64,000 bases of DNA, from positions 1,260,501-1,324,500 of the forward strand of contig NZ_AP019783.1 of the NCBI RefSeq assembly GCF_019670005.1, read 5' to 3'. The notes beneath the pieces are model-generated. The model made no database searches and was not told the origin of the DNA. It saw only the letters and a list, made by a program, of their open reading frames with translations. Source of the DNA: Methylomagnum ishizawai. Its GTDB lineage: Bacteria > Pseudomonadota > Gammaproteobacteria > Methylococcales > Methylococcaceae. Below, piece after piece: positions 17,313-26,206 of this stretch. The position numbers were made by a program, and so were the translations under genes. Numbering within the stretch: position 1 is the first letter of the stretch; each line of letters opens with the position of its first letter.

Positions 17313-19046
17313 CTATCCGACCAGGCGCTCCAAGCGCCGCAACACCCCGTCGGGTTCCGCCACCGCCCAGGCCGCGATGGCATCGGCCCGCGCCTGGGTG
17401 TCGGCCACCGCGTAAATCCGCAGTTCGTCGGCATTGCCGGAAGGCCGCAGGTGCGCCACATCGCCGTTGGCGAAATACACCCGCACGCCGTCCACATAAT
17501 TGAGGGCGGTGATCGCGCCGAAGCCCGCCGCCGCCCCGAAATATTCCGCCAGTTCGGCGCGGAGGGCGGCGCAGGCGGAAGTTTCCGCCGCGGTCAGCGC
17601 CACGGCCCGCTGATTCTCATCCAGGGCCGAGAGGGCCTCTTGCGCGAACACCAGTGCGCGGATCGCGGGATTTTCCGGCGTGAACCGCGCCAGGATGCGG
17701 AGGCTCACCGGCCTCGGGAAATCCTTGAGCAAGGCGGCGCGGCTATAGCGCTGGGGCAGCAGCCCGAACAATGCCGTCAAGGGCAAACCGCGTTCCTTGG
17801 CCGCCACCAGCACGGCGACGATGGGTAACACCGCGTCCCGTGTCGGCAGGGCCGCGAGCATCCGCCCCTGTTTCATGATATCCGAGCCGGTCAGGAAACC
17901 GCCGTTGGCTTCCCAGCCGCACACGGCGTGCTTGCCCTGGGCGCGGGCCGCTTCCATCCCGGCGATGACGAAGGGCGAGCCGATCCGGGTCTTGGGTTCC
18001 AGCAAGGTCCGCAGCGGTCCCCGGTCGATGGCGTCGTTGCAGCTGATGGGCACCACCACGGCATCCGCGCCCAGGTATTCCGCCGCGATCATGCCGACCA
18101 GATCGCCGCCGAAGAACCGCACCGCGCCCGAATCCACCCCCAGGATCAAGGGGCGGTCGCTGTCGCCATCGGTGGAAACCACGGCGTCCACCGGGCCGTG
18201 TGCGGCCACGGCGGCATCGTGCAGGGCTTGGAGCGTCGCCAATTGCGCGGCGTCGATGTTCTCGGTGTCGATGGGCACGAAGGTTTCGCTGCGGCCCGCC
18301 GGGAACACCTCGGCCCCGAGTCCGCGCAGGATATCCACGACGATATCCCGCCCCACCGCCGAATGTTGGTAGGCCAACAGCCGGACGCCCGCCAACGCGC
18401 CCGCCCCGAAGAAATCCACGCTGCGCCGCACATAGGCCAGGGCGGCGGCGGGGTTTTCCGGGGCCAGCTCGCGCTGGCCGGTCTTGAACAGGCCGTCGGC
18501 GTCGAAGGGCGAGCTTGCATAGGGTTCGGCATACAGCCGTTCCCGCACCGTTTGCACCTGGGCGTTGACCGGGGCTTCGTGCTGCTTCAGCAATTCGCCG
18601 CGCGAGGTGTTGGTCTTGTAGCCGTTGCGGTCGAACGGGATATGGCTGCCGGTGATCATCATGCTGCCCTTGCCTTGGGCGAGGGCGTAGCAGGTCAAGG
18701 CCGGGGTGGGGATGCGGCCCAGGTTGACGGGCGACATCCCGGCGGCGCGGATGGCGGCTTCGACCGCCTGGGCCAGTTCGCCGCGCCGGGGATTATTGCC
18801 GACATAGGCGCTGGAACTGGGCCTGAGATCGTAGGCGTAGAAAAATTCTTCGCCCGGCACGATGCCGCCGTCCGCGACCGGCAGGGATTGCAGGTATTCC
18901 AGTTCCCCGAGGGCGCAGATGTAGATTTCCAACTGGGTCAGGTGGACGACTTCGCCCCGGCGTCCGCTGGTGCCGAAACCGGCGGCGCGGGGTTCGTGGG
19001 CGAGGTGGGCGCGTAGCGAATCCGGGGGGTAGGTGGATGGGGTCAT
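17313..19046 (-). CDS. Phosphohexomutase (phosphomannomutase/phosphoglucomutase family)
   Basis: Interconverts hexose 6- and 1-phosphates for nucleotide-sugar supply. 577 residues, longer than the usual 450-470. The phosphoserine loop reads MMITGSHIPFDRNGYK, where most family members have TASHNP; Ser is present and Asn is replaced by Ile. The metal-binding loop is STDGDSDRP. The sugar-binding GWEANGG segment and a C-terminal phosphate-binding domain follow. AAGGAG lies 11 bases before the ATG. It is divergent from the PspC-domain gene. Specificity between mannose and glucose is not decidable here. Confidence 0.85.
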   Translation of the reverse strand: MTPSTYPPDSLRAHLAHEPRAAGFGTSGRRGEVVHLTQLEIYICALGELEYLQSLPVADGGIVPGEEFFYAYDLRPSSSAYVGNNPRRGELAQAVEAAIRAAGMSPVNLGRIPTPALTCYALAQGKGSMMITGSHIPFDRNGYKTNTSRGELLKQHEAPVNAQVQTVRERLYAEPYASSPFDADGLFKTGQRELAPENPAAALAYVRRSVDFFGAGALAGVRLLAYQHSAVGRDIVVDILRGLGAEVFPAGRSETFVPIDTENIDAAQLATLQALHDAAVAAHGPVDAVVSTDGDSDRPLILGVDSGAVRFFGGDLVGMIAAEYLGADAVVVPISCNDAIDRGPLRTLLEPKTRIGSPFVIAGMEAARAQGKHAVCGWEANGGFLTGSDIMKQGRMLAALPTRDAVLPIVAVLVAAKERGLPLTALFGLLPQRYSRAALLKDFPRPVSLRILARFTPENPAIRALVFAQEALSALDENQRAVALTAAETSACAALRAELAEYFGAAAGFGAITALNYVDGVRVYFANGDVAHLRPSGNADELRIYAVADTQARADAIAAWAVAEPDGVLRRLERLVG

Positions 19047-19178
19047 GGTGGGGAGGGCTCCTTGAAAAATCAGCGGGCAGACGATACACCATATCCGGCG
19101 GCTTGGGGCGCGGACCCGTGGGGTACAATGCCTCCGCCGTCGGTCCCCATTTTCCCACCCTCCATAGCGTAAGCCCGT

Positions 19179-20219
19179 ATGTCCACGCCATCCCTACCCA
19201 AGACTGCCCGCCGTGCCCTGCAACGCAACCGCCGCCGCAAACGCCTGGGCGGGGTCTGCGCCGGGATCGCCGATTACCTGGGCATGAATCCGACCCTGGT
19301 GCGCTTCATATTCCTGCTGCTGATCCCGCTGACGGGCAGCTTGATCGTCTGGGTCTATCTGGCGTTGTGGTTCTTGTTGCCCGCCACGACCGAGACGCCG
19401 ATGCCGAAGGTGTCCTGGGAATTGGGGCGCGAACTGCGGCGCATGGACGACAAGATCGCCAAGCTGCACCGCCGCCACGATCCCGCCATCGCCGATCTGG
19501 CCCAGCAGGCGTTCGACGCCATCAAGTTGATCGCCCCGCGCTTCGAGCAACCCGGCGACGCCCCGGTCGGCGCGGAAGTGCGCGAGGCGGTGCTGGTGCG
19601 TTTCCCCAAGCTGTTGGAACGGATCGGCGCGACCCCCGCCCAGGCGTTCGCGGGCGGCAACGGGGCCATCAACACCGCCGCCGGGACTTTGTTGAACCAG
19701 TTGATCGAACTCCACGAACAAGTCCAACAGGTGGCCACGGCGCAGGTGGAACAGGAATTCAAAGCCAGCTTCCGGGAGCGCACCGACGAATCCCCGGAAC
19801 TTTCGGCCTGGCGCGACAAGCTGCGCCCGATGCGCGACCGTTTGCAAGAGCGGGTCGGCCCGGACACGCTGGGCGTGTTGGCGGGGATCGAGGAGAAGCT
19901 GGCCTTCCTGCTGGAACGGCTGGCGCAGGGCGGGGAAATGTTCGACCTGCGGCCTTTCGAGGTGCGCAAGATCGCCTTCGATTATCTGCCGGACGCGCTG
20001 AACCAATATCTGGCCTTGCCGCCGTCCATGGCCCGCAGCCAACGCCTCAACAGCGGCAAGACCGCCGAGGAAGCCCTGAACGAGCAACTGGGCCTGCTCG
20101 ATACCACCTTGCACGATCTGGCGAAAAGCCTGTTCGAGCAGGACGCCGGGGGCTTGCTGGTGCATGGCCGGTTCTTGAAGGAGAAGTTCGCGGAGCAGCC
20201 GTTCCGCTTGCCGGAATAA
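19179..20219 (+). CDS. PspC-domain membrane protein with long C-terminal helical region
   Basis: 346 residues. Residues 20-75 form a PspC domain: RKRLGGVCAGIADYLG followed by two hydrophobic segments (FIFLLLIPLTGSLIVWVYLALWFLLP). PspC proteins act in phage-shock or envelope-stress sensing. The rest, about 270 residues, is helical and soluble with no domain I recognise; the classical PspC is only about 120 residues. No pspA or pspB lies nearby. Its stop is one base from the stop of the convergent gene at 20221. Confidence 0.8.
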   Translation: MSTPSLPKTARRALQRNRRRKRLGGVCAGIADYLGMNPTLVRFIFLLLIPLTGSLIVWVYLALWFLLPATTETPMPKVSWELGRELRRMDDKIAKLHRRHDPAIADLAQQAFDAIKLIAPRFEQPGDAPVGAEVREAVLVRFPKLLERIGATPAQAFAGGNGAINTAAGTLLNQLIELHEQVQQVATAQVEQEFKASFRERTDESPELSAWRDKLRPMRDRLQERVGPDTLGVLAGIEEKLAFLLERLAQGGEMFDLRPFEVRKIAFDYLPDALNQYLALPPSMARSQRLNSGKTAEEALNEQLGLLDTTLHDLAKSLFEQDAGGLLVHGRFLKEKFAEQPFRLPE

Positions 20220-20220
20220 A

Positions 20221-20901
20221 TCAATAAGGCGGGTCCGCCGGTCCCTCGTAGCCACACAGCCCCAGCCGGGGCGAATTCACCAAGGGAATGGGGTCGCCGT
20301 AGTTGTCGTGGGGATGGTTTTGGGCGTGGCGGTCGCATAGCGTCCCTTCGGTCTCGTCGTCGATCAGGCATTCCATGCACAACCAGGTGGCGGGTTCCTG
20401 GCATTCGATGCAGGCGGCGGGCGGCATGAGGTTGCGGATCAAGAGGGTGATGGGATGCTTGCTGATGGATTTGCCCTCGCGCTGGTCGAGTGCTTTGATC
20501 TGGGAGACCGACTCGGTCCCGAAATCATAGATATGGGTCAACTCGCCGCCTGTTAGCGCCGAGGCCAGGGTCCGGTTCATGGACAGTTCCTCGCCGCCCC
20601 AGCCGCCGTGGGAAAACTGGCTCATATGGCCGCAGCATTCCAGCCAGATGGCCCGGAGGTATTCGTCCAAGTCCTTGAGTTTGGCCGAACCGCGCATTTC
20701 CAGGTCCAGCCAGAATTCCGGCTGCCCCTCGGCCTGCACCCGGAGGTGGTAGAGGGTTTCGGCTTTCCGCTTGCTGCCCTCGGCGTGGGCGGTGGCTTCC
20801 TTCCAGGCCGGGCAGGCCGGGAAGTGGCGGGCAGCCATGTTCTTGGCGATGTCCTGCTGGCAGAAGGCGCAGCGTCCTTTGCTGATTTTGGCGCGGGCCA
20901 T
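20221..20901 (-). CDS. pRiA4b ORF-3-like protein with two zinc-finger-like regions
   Basis: 226 residues. An N-terminal CAFCQQDI...HFPAC set looks like a zinc finger. The centre (LYHLRVQ, FWLDLEMRGSAKLKDLDEYL, CGHMSQF) matches the plasmid pRiA4b ORF-3 domain. The C-terminus has a second cysteine/histidine cluster (CIECQEPATWLCMEC then CDRHAQNHPHD). The family is common on plasmids and in mobile regions and its function is unknown. It diverges from the ATPase/TOPRIM-like pair that starts 119 bases away, and the three may form one island. Confidence 0.7.
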   Translation of the reverse strand: MARAKISKGRCAFCQQDIAKNMAARHFPACPAWKEATAHAEGSKRKAETLYHLRVQAEGQPEFWLDLEMRGSAKLKDLDEYLRAIWLECCGHMSQFSHGGWGGEELSMNRTLASALTGGELTHIYDFGTESVSQIKALDQREGKSISKHPITLLIRNLMPPAACIECQEPATWLCMECLIDDETEGTLCDRHAQNHPHDNYGDPIPLVNSPRLGLCGYEGPADPPY

Positions 20902-21019
20902 GGGTTTGCTCCGGGTGGGGGTTGTAAGGTTTATCAGGCTACACCGGCGGGTTGGGGATGGCTATGGGGGGTGCTAACTTGGTCTTTTACTCATGCAAAG
21001 CTGATTGTTGGGGCTGGAC

Positions 21020-22264
21020 ATGTTGATTTCGCTGCGCTTGGTTGGATTCAAGAATTTCCGCGATGCCACCTTGGAAATGGGGCCGTTGACCTTGCTGGTC
21101 GGGGCCAATGCTTCGGGGAAAAGCAATCTGCGGGATGCCTTCAGGTTCCTGCATGGGATCGCACGGGGGTATTCATTGGCGGAGATTATCGGCGAGAAAT
21201 ATGGCGAGGGTGGGGAGCGGGTGTGGCGGGGGATTCGTGGGGGAATCCGTGAATTCGCCTTTCAAGGCGATAACCTTTGTGCGTTCGAAGCTAGCTTTTC
21301 CCTAGGCCAAGAAACCTATAACTATGCCTTGGAAATACGTATTGAGAGTGGCGGAAACCCCCCCAAAGTGGTTGGCGAAAGACTGCGATCCGGGGGGCGG
21401 GTGATTTTTCAGAGTATTGATGCCGACCCAGGAAATCCAGGATTTCTGGATGTCCATCTTGCGGGGAATGACGAAGATCTTGCGGTGTCGGTTCAATGTC
21501 TGAGGTATTTTACGGTACTTAACCAAATAGCCTTGGAAAACATCTCCAATATTTTTCTAGATACCCACGAGGCCGCAAGGAAAACGTTGGGTGCCTTCGC
21601 CTCCATGCGCTTCCTCGACCTAGACCCCGAAGCCCTGCGCCGTCCCTCCATCCCCGGCCAAACCATCCTGGGCGACAAGGGCGAAAACCTCTCTTCGGTC
21701 CTGCAAGCCATTTGCCAGCAACCGGAATCGAAAGCCGCGCTGTTGTCCTGGGTCGCCGAACTCACGCCCATGGATGCCATCGATTTCGAGTTCCCGGCGG
21801 ACCATGCCGGGCGTGTCCTGCTTACGTTGGTGGAAAGGAGCGGTCAGCGGATTTCGGCCTACAGCGCCTCCGATGGCACCTTGCGCTTCCTCGCCATGAT
21901 CGCGGCCTTGCTCGGGCCGGACGCTTCCCGCTTCTATTTTTTCGAGGAGCTGGACAACGGTATCCATCCGGCCCGCTTGCATTTGCTCTTGGGCTTGCTC
22001 GAACGGCAGGCCGCGCTGGGCAAGGTGCAAGTGGTGGCGACGACCCATTCCCCCGAATTGCTCGCCTTGCTCGACCGCAAGACCCTGGAGCACGCCTCGC
22101 TGATCTACCGCCTGCCCGACAGCCACGAAGGCCGGATCAAACGCATCCTCGATATACCGGGGGCCGCCGAAGTCATCGAACAGCAGGATATCGCCAAACT
22201 GCACGCTACCGGCTGGTTGGAAGACGCCGCCTATTTCACCAGCGACGAGGACACGGCGGCGTGA
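21020..22264 (+). CDS. AAA-type (SMC/OLD-like) ATPase, candidate defence protein
   Basis: 414 residues from the ATG at 21020; TTG codons upstream are possible. The N-terminus is SMC/RecF-like, with Walker A GANASGKSN at residues 28-36. The C-terminal half has an SDGTLRFLAM signature-like motif, Walker B FYFFEELDNGIHP and the switch histidine in VVATTHSPELL. This is the AAA_21/AAA_15 class found in OLD, PARIS and other defence systems. The first 600 bases have lower GC than the surroundings, suggesting transfer. Its stop overlaps the next gene's GTG (GTGA), so ATPase and partner are made together. Confidence 0.82.
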   Translation: MLISLRLVGFKNFRDATLEMGPLTLLVGANASGKSNLRDAFRFLHGIARGYSLAEIIGEKYGEGGERVWRGIRGGIREFAFQGDNLCAFEASFSLGQETYNYALEIRIESGGNPPKVVGERLRSGGRVIFQSIDADPGNPGFLDVHLAGNDEDLAVSVQCLRYFTVLNQIALENISNIFLDTHEAARKTLGAFASMRFLDLDPEALRRPSIPGQTILGDKGENLSSVLQAICQQPESKAALLSWVAELTPMDAIDFEFPADHAGRVLLTLVERSGQRISAYSASDGTLRFLAMIAALLGPDASRFYFFEELDNGIHPARLHLLLGLLERQAALGKVQVVATTHSPELLALLDRKTLEHASLIYRLPDSHEGRIKRILDIPGAAEVIEQQDIAKLHATGWLEDAAYFTSDEDTAA

Positions 22265-22845
22265 ATGTACTCATCATCCCCGAAGATTTCCGCAAGGACC
22301 AATACCTGCTTCAACCCATTGTCGCTGCCCTGTTGGATTATCTCGGCAAGCCCCGCGCCAAGGTCACGGTATTGAAAGACCCTTTGCTGGGTGGAGTGGC
22401 GCGGGCGCTGGATTTCCAGCAACTTAAACCCATCGTCGAGCGTTATCGGGGCATGGTGGATTTGTTCTTGCTGTGCGTGGACCGCGACGGCGAGGCAAGC
22501 CGCCGCTTACGGCTGGATAACCTGGAAAACCAAGCACGGGAAATCCTGCCGGAAAACCGGATATTCCTGGCCGAGAATGCTTGGCAGGAATTGGAGGTTT
22601 GGGCCTTGGCCGGTTTGTTGGATTTGCCCAAGGAGTGGGCGTGGCAGGACATCCGCGCCGAACGAGATCCCAAGGAGCGTTATTTCAAACCCATTGCCGA
22701 GCGGCGCGGGTTGCTGGACGAACCAGGCGAAGGGCGGCGGACCTTGGGCATCGAAGCGTCCAAGCGCTATGTCCGAATTCGCCAGCTTTGTCCGGAAGAT
22801 ATCCAGGCTTTGGAAAGCCGGATCAAAGCCGCCTGCGGAATTTGA
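22261..22845 (+). CDS. TOPRIM-like (DUF4276/RloB-like) partner of the ATPase
   Basis: 194 residues with a GTG start overlapping the ATPase stop. Glu8 in VLIIPED, the Asp74-Arg-Asp76 pair in LLCVDRDGE after a hydrophobic strand, and acidic residues at 106-112 (ENAWQELEVW) fit the metal-binding triad of small TOPRIM nucleases that follow OLD-type ATPases. The layout (ATPase then small TOPRIM protein, overlapping) resembles PARIS and related abortive-infection systems, but the sequence is not clearly AriB. I infer an effector nuclease held in check by the ATPase. No experiment or search backs this. Confidence 0.65.
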   Translation: MNVLIIPEDFRKDQYLLQPIVAALLDYLGKPRAKVTVLKDPLLGGVARALDFQQLKPIVERYRGMVDLFLLCVDRDGEASRRLRLDNLENQAREILPENRIFLAENAWQELEVWALAGLLDLPKEWAWQDIRAERDPKERYFKPIAERRGLLDEPGEGRRTLGIEASKRYVRIRQLCPEDIQALESRIKAACGI

Positions 22846-22864
22846 CGTTCACGATATTGCATCG

Positions 22865-23917
22865 CTATTTCCCGACCGCCGCCCCGCCTTGCCCGGTCCA
22901 TGCCCCGCTATTTCCCACCGCCTCGGGCCGCAGCGCCGCAGCCTTGAGGTCCGCCCCCGAAGGCAAGACGCCCCCGTGGTCCACGGCCCAGGCCGCGATA
23001 TCGGCCCAGGGCCGCTCCGCCCCCAAATCCCTGAGCAGCAAGTGATAACCCCCCTCGTAATAGCCGATCCGGGCCGGGGTGGTCTTGGGCAGCTTGCCCA
23101 GCATCAGCCGGATCGGCTCTTGCGGGATGATCTCGTCCTTGGCTCCGTATAGCACCAGCACCGGCTTGTCCAACTTGGCCGCGTCCTGTTGGGCCGCGTC
23201 CATCAAATCGGCCAGCCCGGCGATGGCGTCCGCCCGCGTGGCCTTGATGACCAGGGGATCGCGGCCCAGGCCGATCAGCATGGGGATATTGTCGGAGGCT
23301 TGGACCTTGAGCCCGGAGCCGGTCAGTTCCAGTTCCGGCAGCATGTGCGCGGTGATCGACAGCAAGGCCCGTTGATACCAAGGCATGGTGTCCCGCGCCC
23401 ATACGGCGGGGGCCGAGAGGATCGCGCCATCGGCGTCCGGTGGCTGGGGCGAGGTCAGCGCGACCAGGGCGACCGCCCCGCCCATGCTCTCGCCCAAGAG
23501 GTAGAGCGGCGTTTTGCCATGGCGCTTGCGGATTTGGGCCACGAATTCGGCGAGGTCGTGGGTATAGGCTTCGATGCCCGCCCAACGGCCCCGGCCCGGT
23601 GCCAGCCCGAAACCGCGCTGGTCGTAGGCGTAGACCGCGAGGCCATGTTCCCCGAGATAGCGGCCCGGCGGCTCGAAAGCGCGGCTGTAATCGTTGAAAC
23701 CATGCAGGCACACAATCACGGCCTTGGGTTCGCCTTTGGGCAGCCAGGAGCGCACCGGCAGCACCGTGCCGTCGGAGGCGATGAAATGGGCGCGGGCGAG
23801 CTTGGGTTCTTGGTGCTGTGCCGGGCCGGGCCGGGGCAAGGCGGCGCAGCCGCCCAGCCATAGGGGCAGGAGCAGTCCGAGGGCGATCAGCGGAGGGATG
23901 GGGCGATGCTTTAACAT
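22865..23917 (-). CDS. Alpha/beta-hydrolase lipoprotein (lysophospholipase/monoglyceride-lipase type)
   Basis: 350 residues. The N-terminus is a lipoprotein signal (LGLLLPLWLGGC), so the enzyme is membrane-anchored, probably periplasmic. The serine hydrolase triad is visible: GESMGG nucleophile, Asp in LYGAKDEIIP and His in GGYHLLL. VCLHGFNDYSRAF carries the oxyanion loop. It resembles monoacylglycerol lipase/lysophospholipase (PldB-like). It is divergent from aas-lplT, which re-import and reacylate lysophospholipids, so a role in lipid turnover is plausible. Confidence 0.82.
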   Translation of the reverse strand: MLKHRPIPPLIALGLLLPLWLGGCAALPRPGPAQHQEPKLARAHFIASDGTVLPVRSWLPKGEPKAVIVCLHGFNDYSRAFEPPGRYLGEHGLAVYAYDQRGFGLAPGRGRWAGIEAYTHDLAEFVAQIRKRHGKTPLYLLGESMGGAVALVALTSPQPPDADGAILSAPAVWARDTMPWYQRALLSITAHMLPELELTGSGLKVQASDNIPMLIGLGRDPLVIKATRADAIAGLADLMDAAQQDAAKLDKPVLVLYGAKDEIIPQEPIRLMLGKLPKTTPARIGYYEGGYHLLLRDLGAERPWADIAAWAVDHGGVLPSGADLKAAALRPEAVGNSGAWTGQGGAAVGK

Positions 23918-23960
23918 AGGTGTCGGACGGGAGGGGTGGAGCGGGATAGTATGGTCCGGC

Positions 23961-23989
23961 GGCGGGCTTGTACCAAGCCCGGCCTACCG
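23961..23989 (-). repeat. Possible dispersed repeat, GTAGG-CCGGG type
   Basis: Read on the minus strand this begins GTAGGCCGGGCTTGG and ends GCCCGCC. It contains a 7-bp inverted repeat (CGGGCTT/AAGCCCG). A related block lies at 32784-32824. The family assignment rests on two similar copies only. Confidence 0.3.
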
Positions 23990-24043
23990 CAAAGGGAATG
24001 CGCCCTGGATAGAAATAAACACTACTCAACGAGAGGAAGCGCG

Positions 24044-26206
24044 ATGGTCAAACAAGGGCTGCGTTGGCTGCTGTCCCGGCTGTTCCGGGTCAGGCTCAAC
24101 GGCATCGAGAATTATCACAAGGCCGGCGAACGGGTATTGATCGTCGCCAACCACACCTCCTATCTGGACCCCATCCTGCTGTGGGTCTTCCTGCCGGACG
24201 ATGTCACTTTCGCCATCAATACCCACATCGCCCAGCAATGGTGGGTCCGGCCCGGGTTGTGGTTTTCCAAGGTGTTCCCCATGGACCCGATGCAGCCCTT
24301 GTCGGTCAAGGCGCTGACCCATTATGTGAAGGAGGGCCGCAAGGCGGCGATCTTCCCGGAAGGCCGTATCACCGTGACCGGGGCTTTGATGAAGATTTAC
24401 GAAGGCGCGGGCCTCATCGCCGACAAAGCCGGGGCGCGGGTGCTGCCGGTCCGTATCGACGGGGCGCAATACACCCCGGTATCCCGCTTGCGCGGCGTGG
24501 TGCGGCAGCGTTGGTTCCCGCCCATCAGCATCAATATCCTGCCGCCGCAGGCCATCGACCTGCCGCCGGAAAGCCACGGCCACGACCGGCGGCATCTGGC
24601 CGGTTTCCTGCTGTCGGACATCATGAGCGATATGGTGTTCGAGACCGGCAACCATCGGCAAACCCTGTTCGCGGCCTTGCTCGACGCCCGCAAAATCCAC
24701 GGCGGGGGCCACGTCCTGTTGGAGGATATCCGCCGCCAGCCGCTCAGCTATAACCGGTTGATCGCCCAAATCCTGGCCTTGGGCGAAAAGCTGGCGGCGG
24801 AGACCGAAGCCGGCGAAACCGTGGGCCTGTTGTTGCCCAATCTCAATAGCACGGTGGCGAGCTTGTTCGGGCTGCAAGTCCATGGCCGGGTGCCCGCCAT
24901 GTTGAATTTCAGCACCGGGGTCAAGCAAATGGCCTCGGCCCTGGCCACGGCCAAGATCAAGACCCTCGTCACCGCCCGCCGTTTCGTCGAGAACGCCAAG
25001 CTGGAGGACACGGTGGCGACCCTGGCCGCCCAGGCGCGGGTGCTTTACCTGGAAGATTTGGCGGCGGGCATCGGCAAAAAGGACAAGCTCCGCGCCCTGG
25101 CGACCGCTTTTAGCGCCGAGGCTTGGTACGCCCGCCAGCCGCACCGGCCCGGCGCGGACGATCCGGCGGTGGTGTTGTTCACCTCGGGTTCGGAGGGCGA
25201 GCCCAAGGGCGTGGTGCTGTCCCATCAGAACCTGTTGGCGAACCGCGAACAGCTAGCGGCGCGGCTGGACCTCAACGCCCGCGACACCATCCTCAACGCC
25301 CTGCCGATGTTCCATGCCTTCGGGCTGACGGCGGGCACCTTGCTGCCGCTGTTGAATGGGATGTACACCTTCCTCTATCCCAGTCCGCTGCATTACCGGA
25401 TCATCCCCGAGGTTGCCTACGAGATCAACGCAACCCTGTTGTTCGGCACCAATACCTTCCTGGCGGGCTATGCCAAGCACGCCCACCCTTACGATTTCTA
25501 CAGCGTGCGCTACGTGTTCGCCGGGGCGGAGAAACTGCAAGCCGATACCCGCAAGCTCTGGGCCGACAAGTTCGGGCTGCGCATCCTGGAAGGCTATGGC
25601 GCGACCGAAACCTCGCCCATCCTCTCGGCCAATACCCCGATGTTCTACAAGGAGGGCACGGTCGGGCGCTTCATGCCGGGCGTCCAATGGCGCTTGGAGC
25701 CGGTGGCGGGGGTGGAGGGCGGCGGCAGGCTGCATGTGGCCGGGCCGAACATCATGCTGGGCTATCTCAAGCCGGAGCGTCCGGGCGAATTGCAGCCGCC
25801 GGTGTCGGTGTTCGGGGTGGGGTGGTACGACACCGGCGATATCGTCCATGTGGACGCGGAAGGTTTCGTCACCATCCTGGGCCGGGTCAAGCGCTTCGCC
25901 AAGATCGGCGGGGAAATGGTGTCGCTGGGCGTGATCGAGGAACTGGCGGCGCGGCTGTGGCCCGGCCATATCCACGCCGCCGTCACTGTGCCCGACGAGA
26001 AGAAGGGCGAGCGCATCGTCCTCGCCAGCCAGGCCAAGGACGCCAACCGCAACGCCTTGGCCAAGGAAGCCCAGCGCCTGGGCTATACCGAGCTTTATCA
26101 ACCCAAGGCCGTGCGGATATTCAAGGAGCTACCGCTGCTGCCCACCGGCAAGGTCGATTATCCGACCCTGACCGCCCAAATCCGCGCCGACGAGGTGGAG
26201 GCATGA
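24044..26206 (+). CDS. aas: Bifunctional acyltransferase / acyl-ACP synthetase
   Basis: 720 residues from the ATG at 24044, with GAGGAA upstream; the frame is open further upstream. It recycles lysophosphatidylethanolamine by activating a fatty acid on ACP and transferring it to the 2-position. Residues 1-190 are a PlsC-type acyltransferase (NHTSYLDP as the HX4D motif, FPEGRIT). The rest is an AMP-forming synthetase: LFTSGSEGEPKGVVLSHQ P-loop, YGATETSP and YDTGDIV, ending with the catalytic lysine segment PTGKVDYP. The stop overlaps lplT (ATGA), matching the E. coli lplT-aas partnership in reversed order. Confidence 0.92.
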   Translation: MVKQGLRWLLSRLFRVRLNGIENYHKAGERVLIVANHTSYLDPILLWVFLPDDVTFAINTHIAQQWWVRPGLWFSKVFPMDPMQPLSVKALTHYVKEGRKAAIFPEGRITVTGALMKIYEGAGLIADKAGARVLPVRIDGAQYTPVSRLRGVVRQRWFPPISINILPPQAIDLPPESHGHDRRHLAGFLLSDIMSDMVFETGNHRQTLFAALLDARKIHGGGHVLLEDIRRQPLSYNRLIAQILALGEKLAAETEAGETVGLLLPNLNSTVASLFGLQVHGRVPAMLNFSTGVKQMASALATAKIKTLVTARRFVENAKLEDTVATLAAQARVLYLEDLAAGIGKKDKLRALATAFSAEAWYARQPHRPGADDPAVVLFTSGSEGEPKGVVLSHQNLLANREQLAARLDLNARDTILNALPMFHAFGLTAGTLLPLLNGMYTFLYPSPLHYRIIPEVAYEINATLLFGTNTFLAGYAKHAHPYDFYSVRYVFAGAEKLQADTRKLWADKFGLRILEGYGATETSPILSANTPMFYKEGTVGRFMPGVQWRLEPVAGVEGGGRLHVAGPNIMLGYLKPERPGELQPPVSVFGVGWYDTGDIVHVDAEGFVTILGRVKRFAKIGGEMVSLGVIEELAARLWPGHIHAAVTVPDEKKGERIVLASQAKDANRNALAKEAQRLGYTELYQPKAVRIFKELPLLPTGKVDYPTLTAQIRADEVEA

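Noticed and set aside
15962-17497. 511-codon minus-strand frame covering rraA and beyond
   Set aside because: Only the last 161 codons resemble a protein (RraA). The upstream part runs across the glycine-rich-domain gene in another frame and is Arg/Pro-rich shadow.
21712-22845. 377-codon frame running into the TOPRIM-like gene
   Set aside because: The first 183 codons are a shadow of the ATPase gene. The real gene starts at the GTG at 22261 with the conserved strand VLIIPED.
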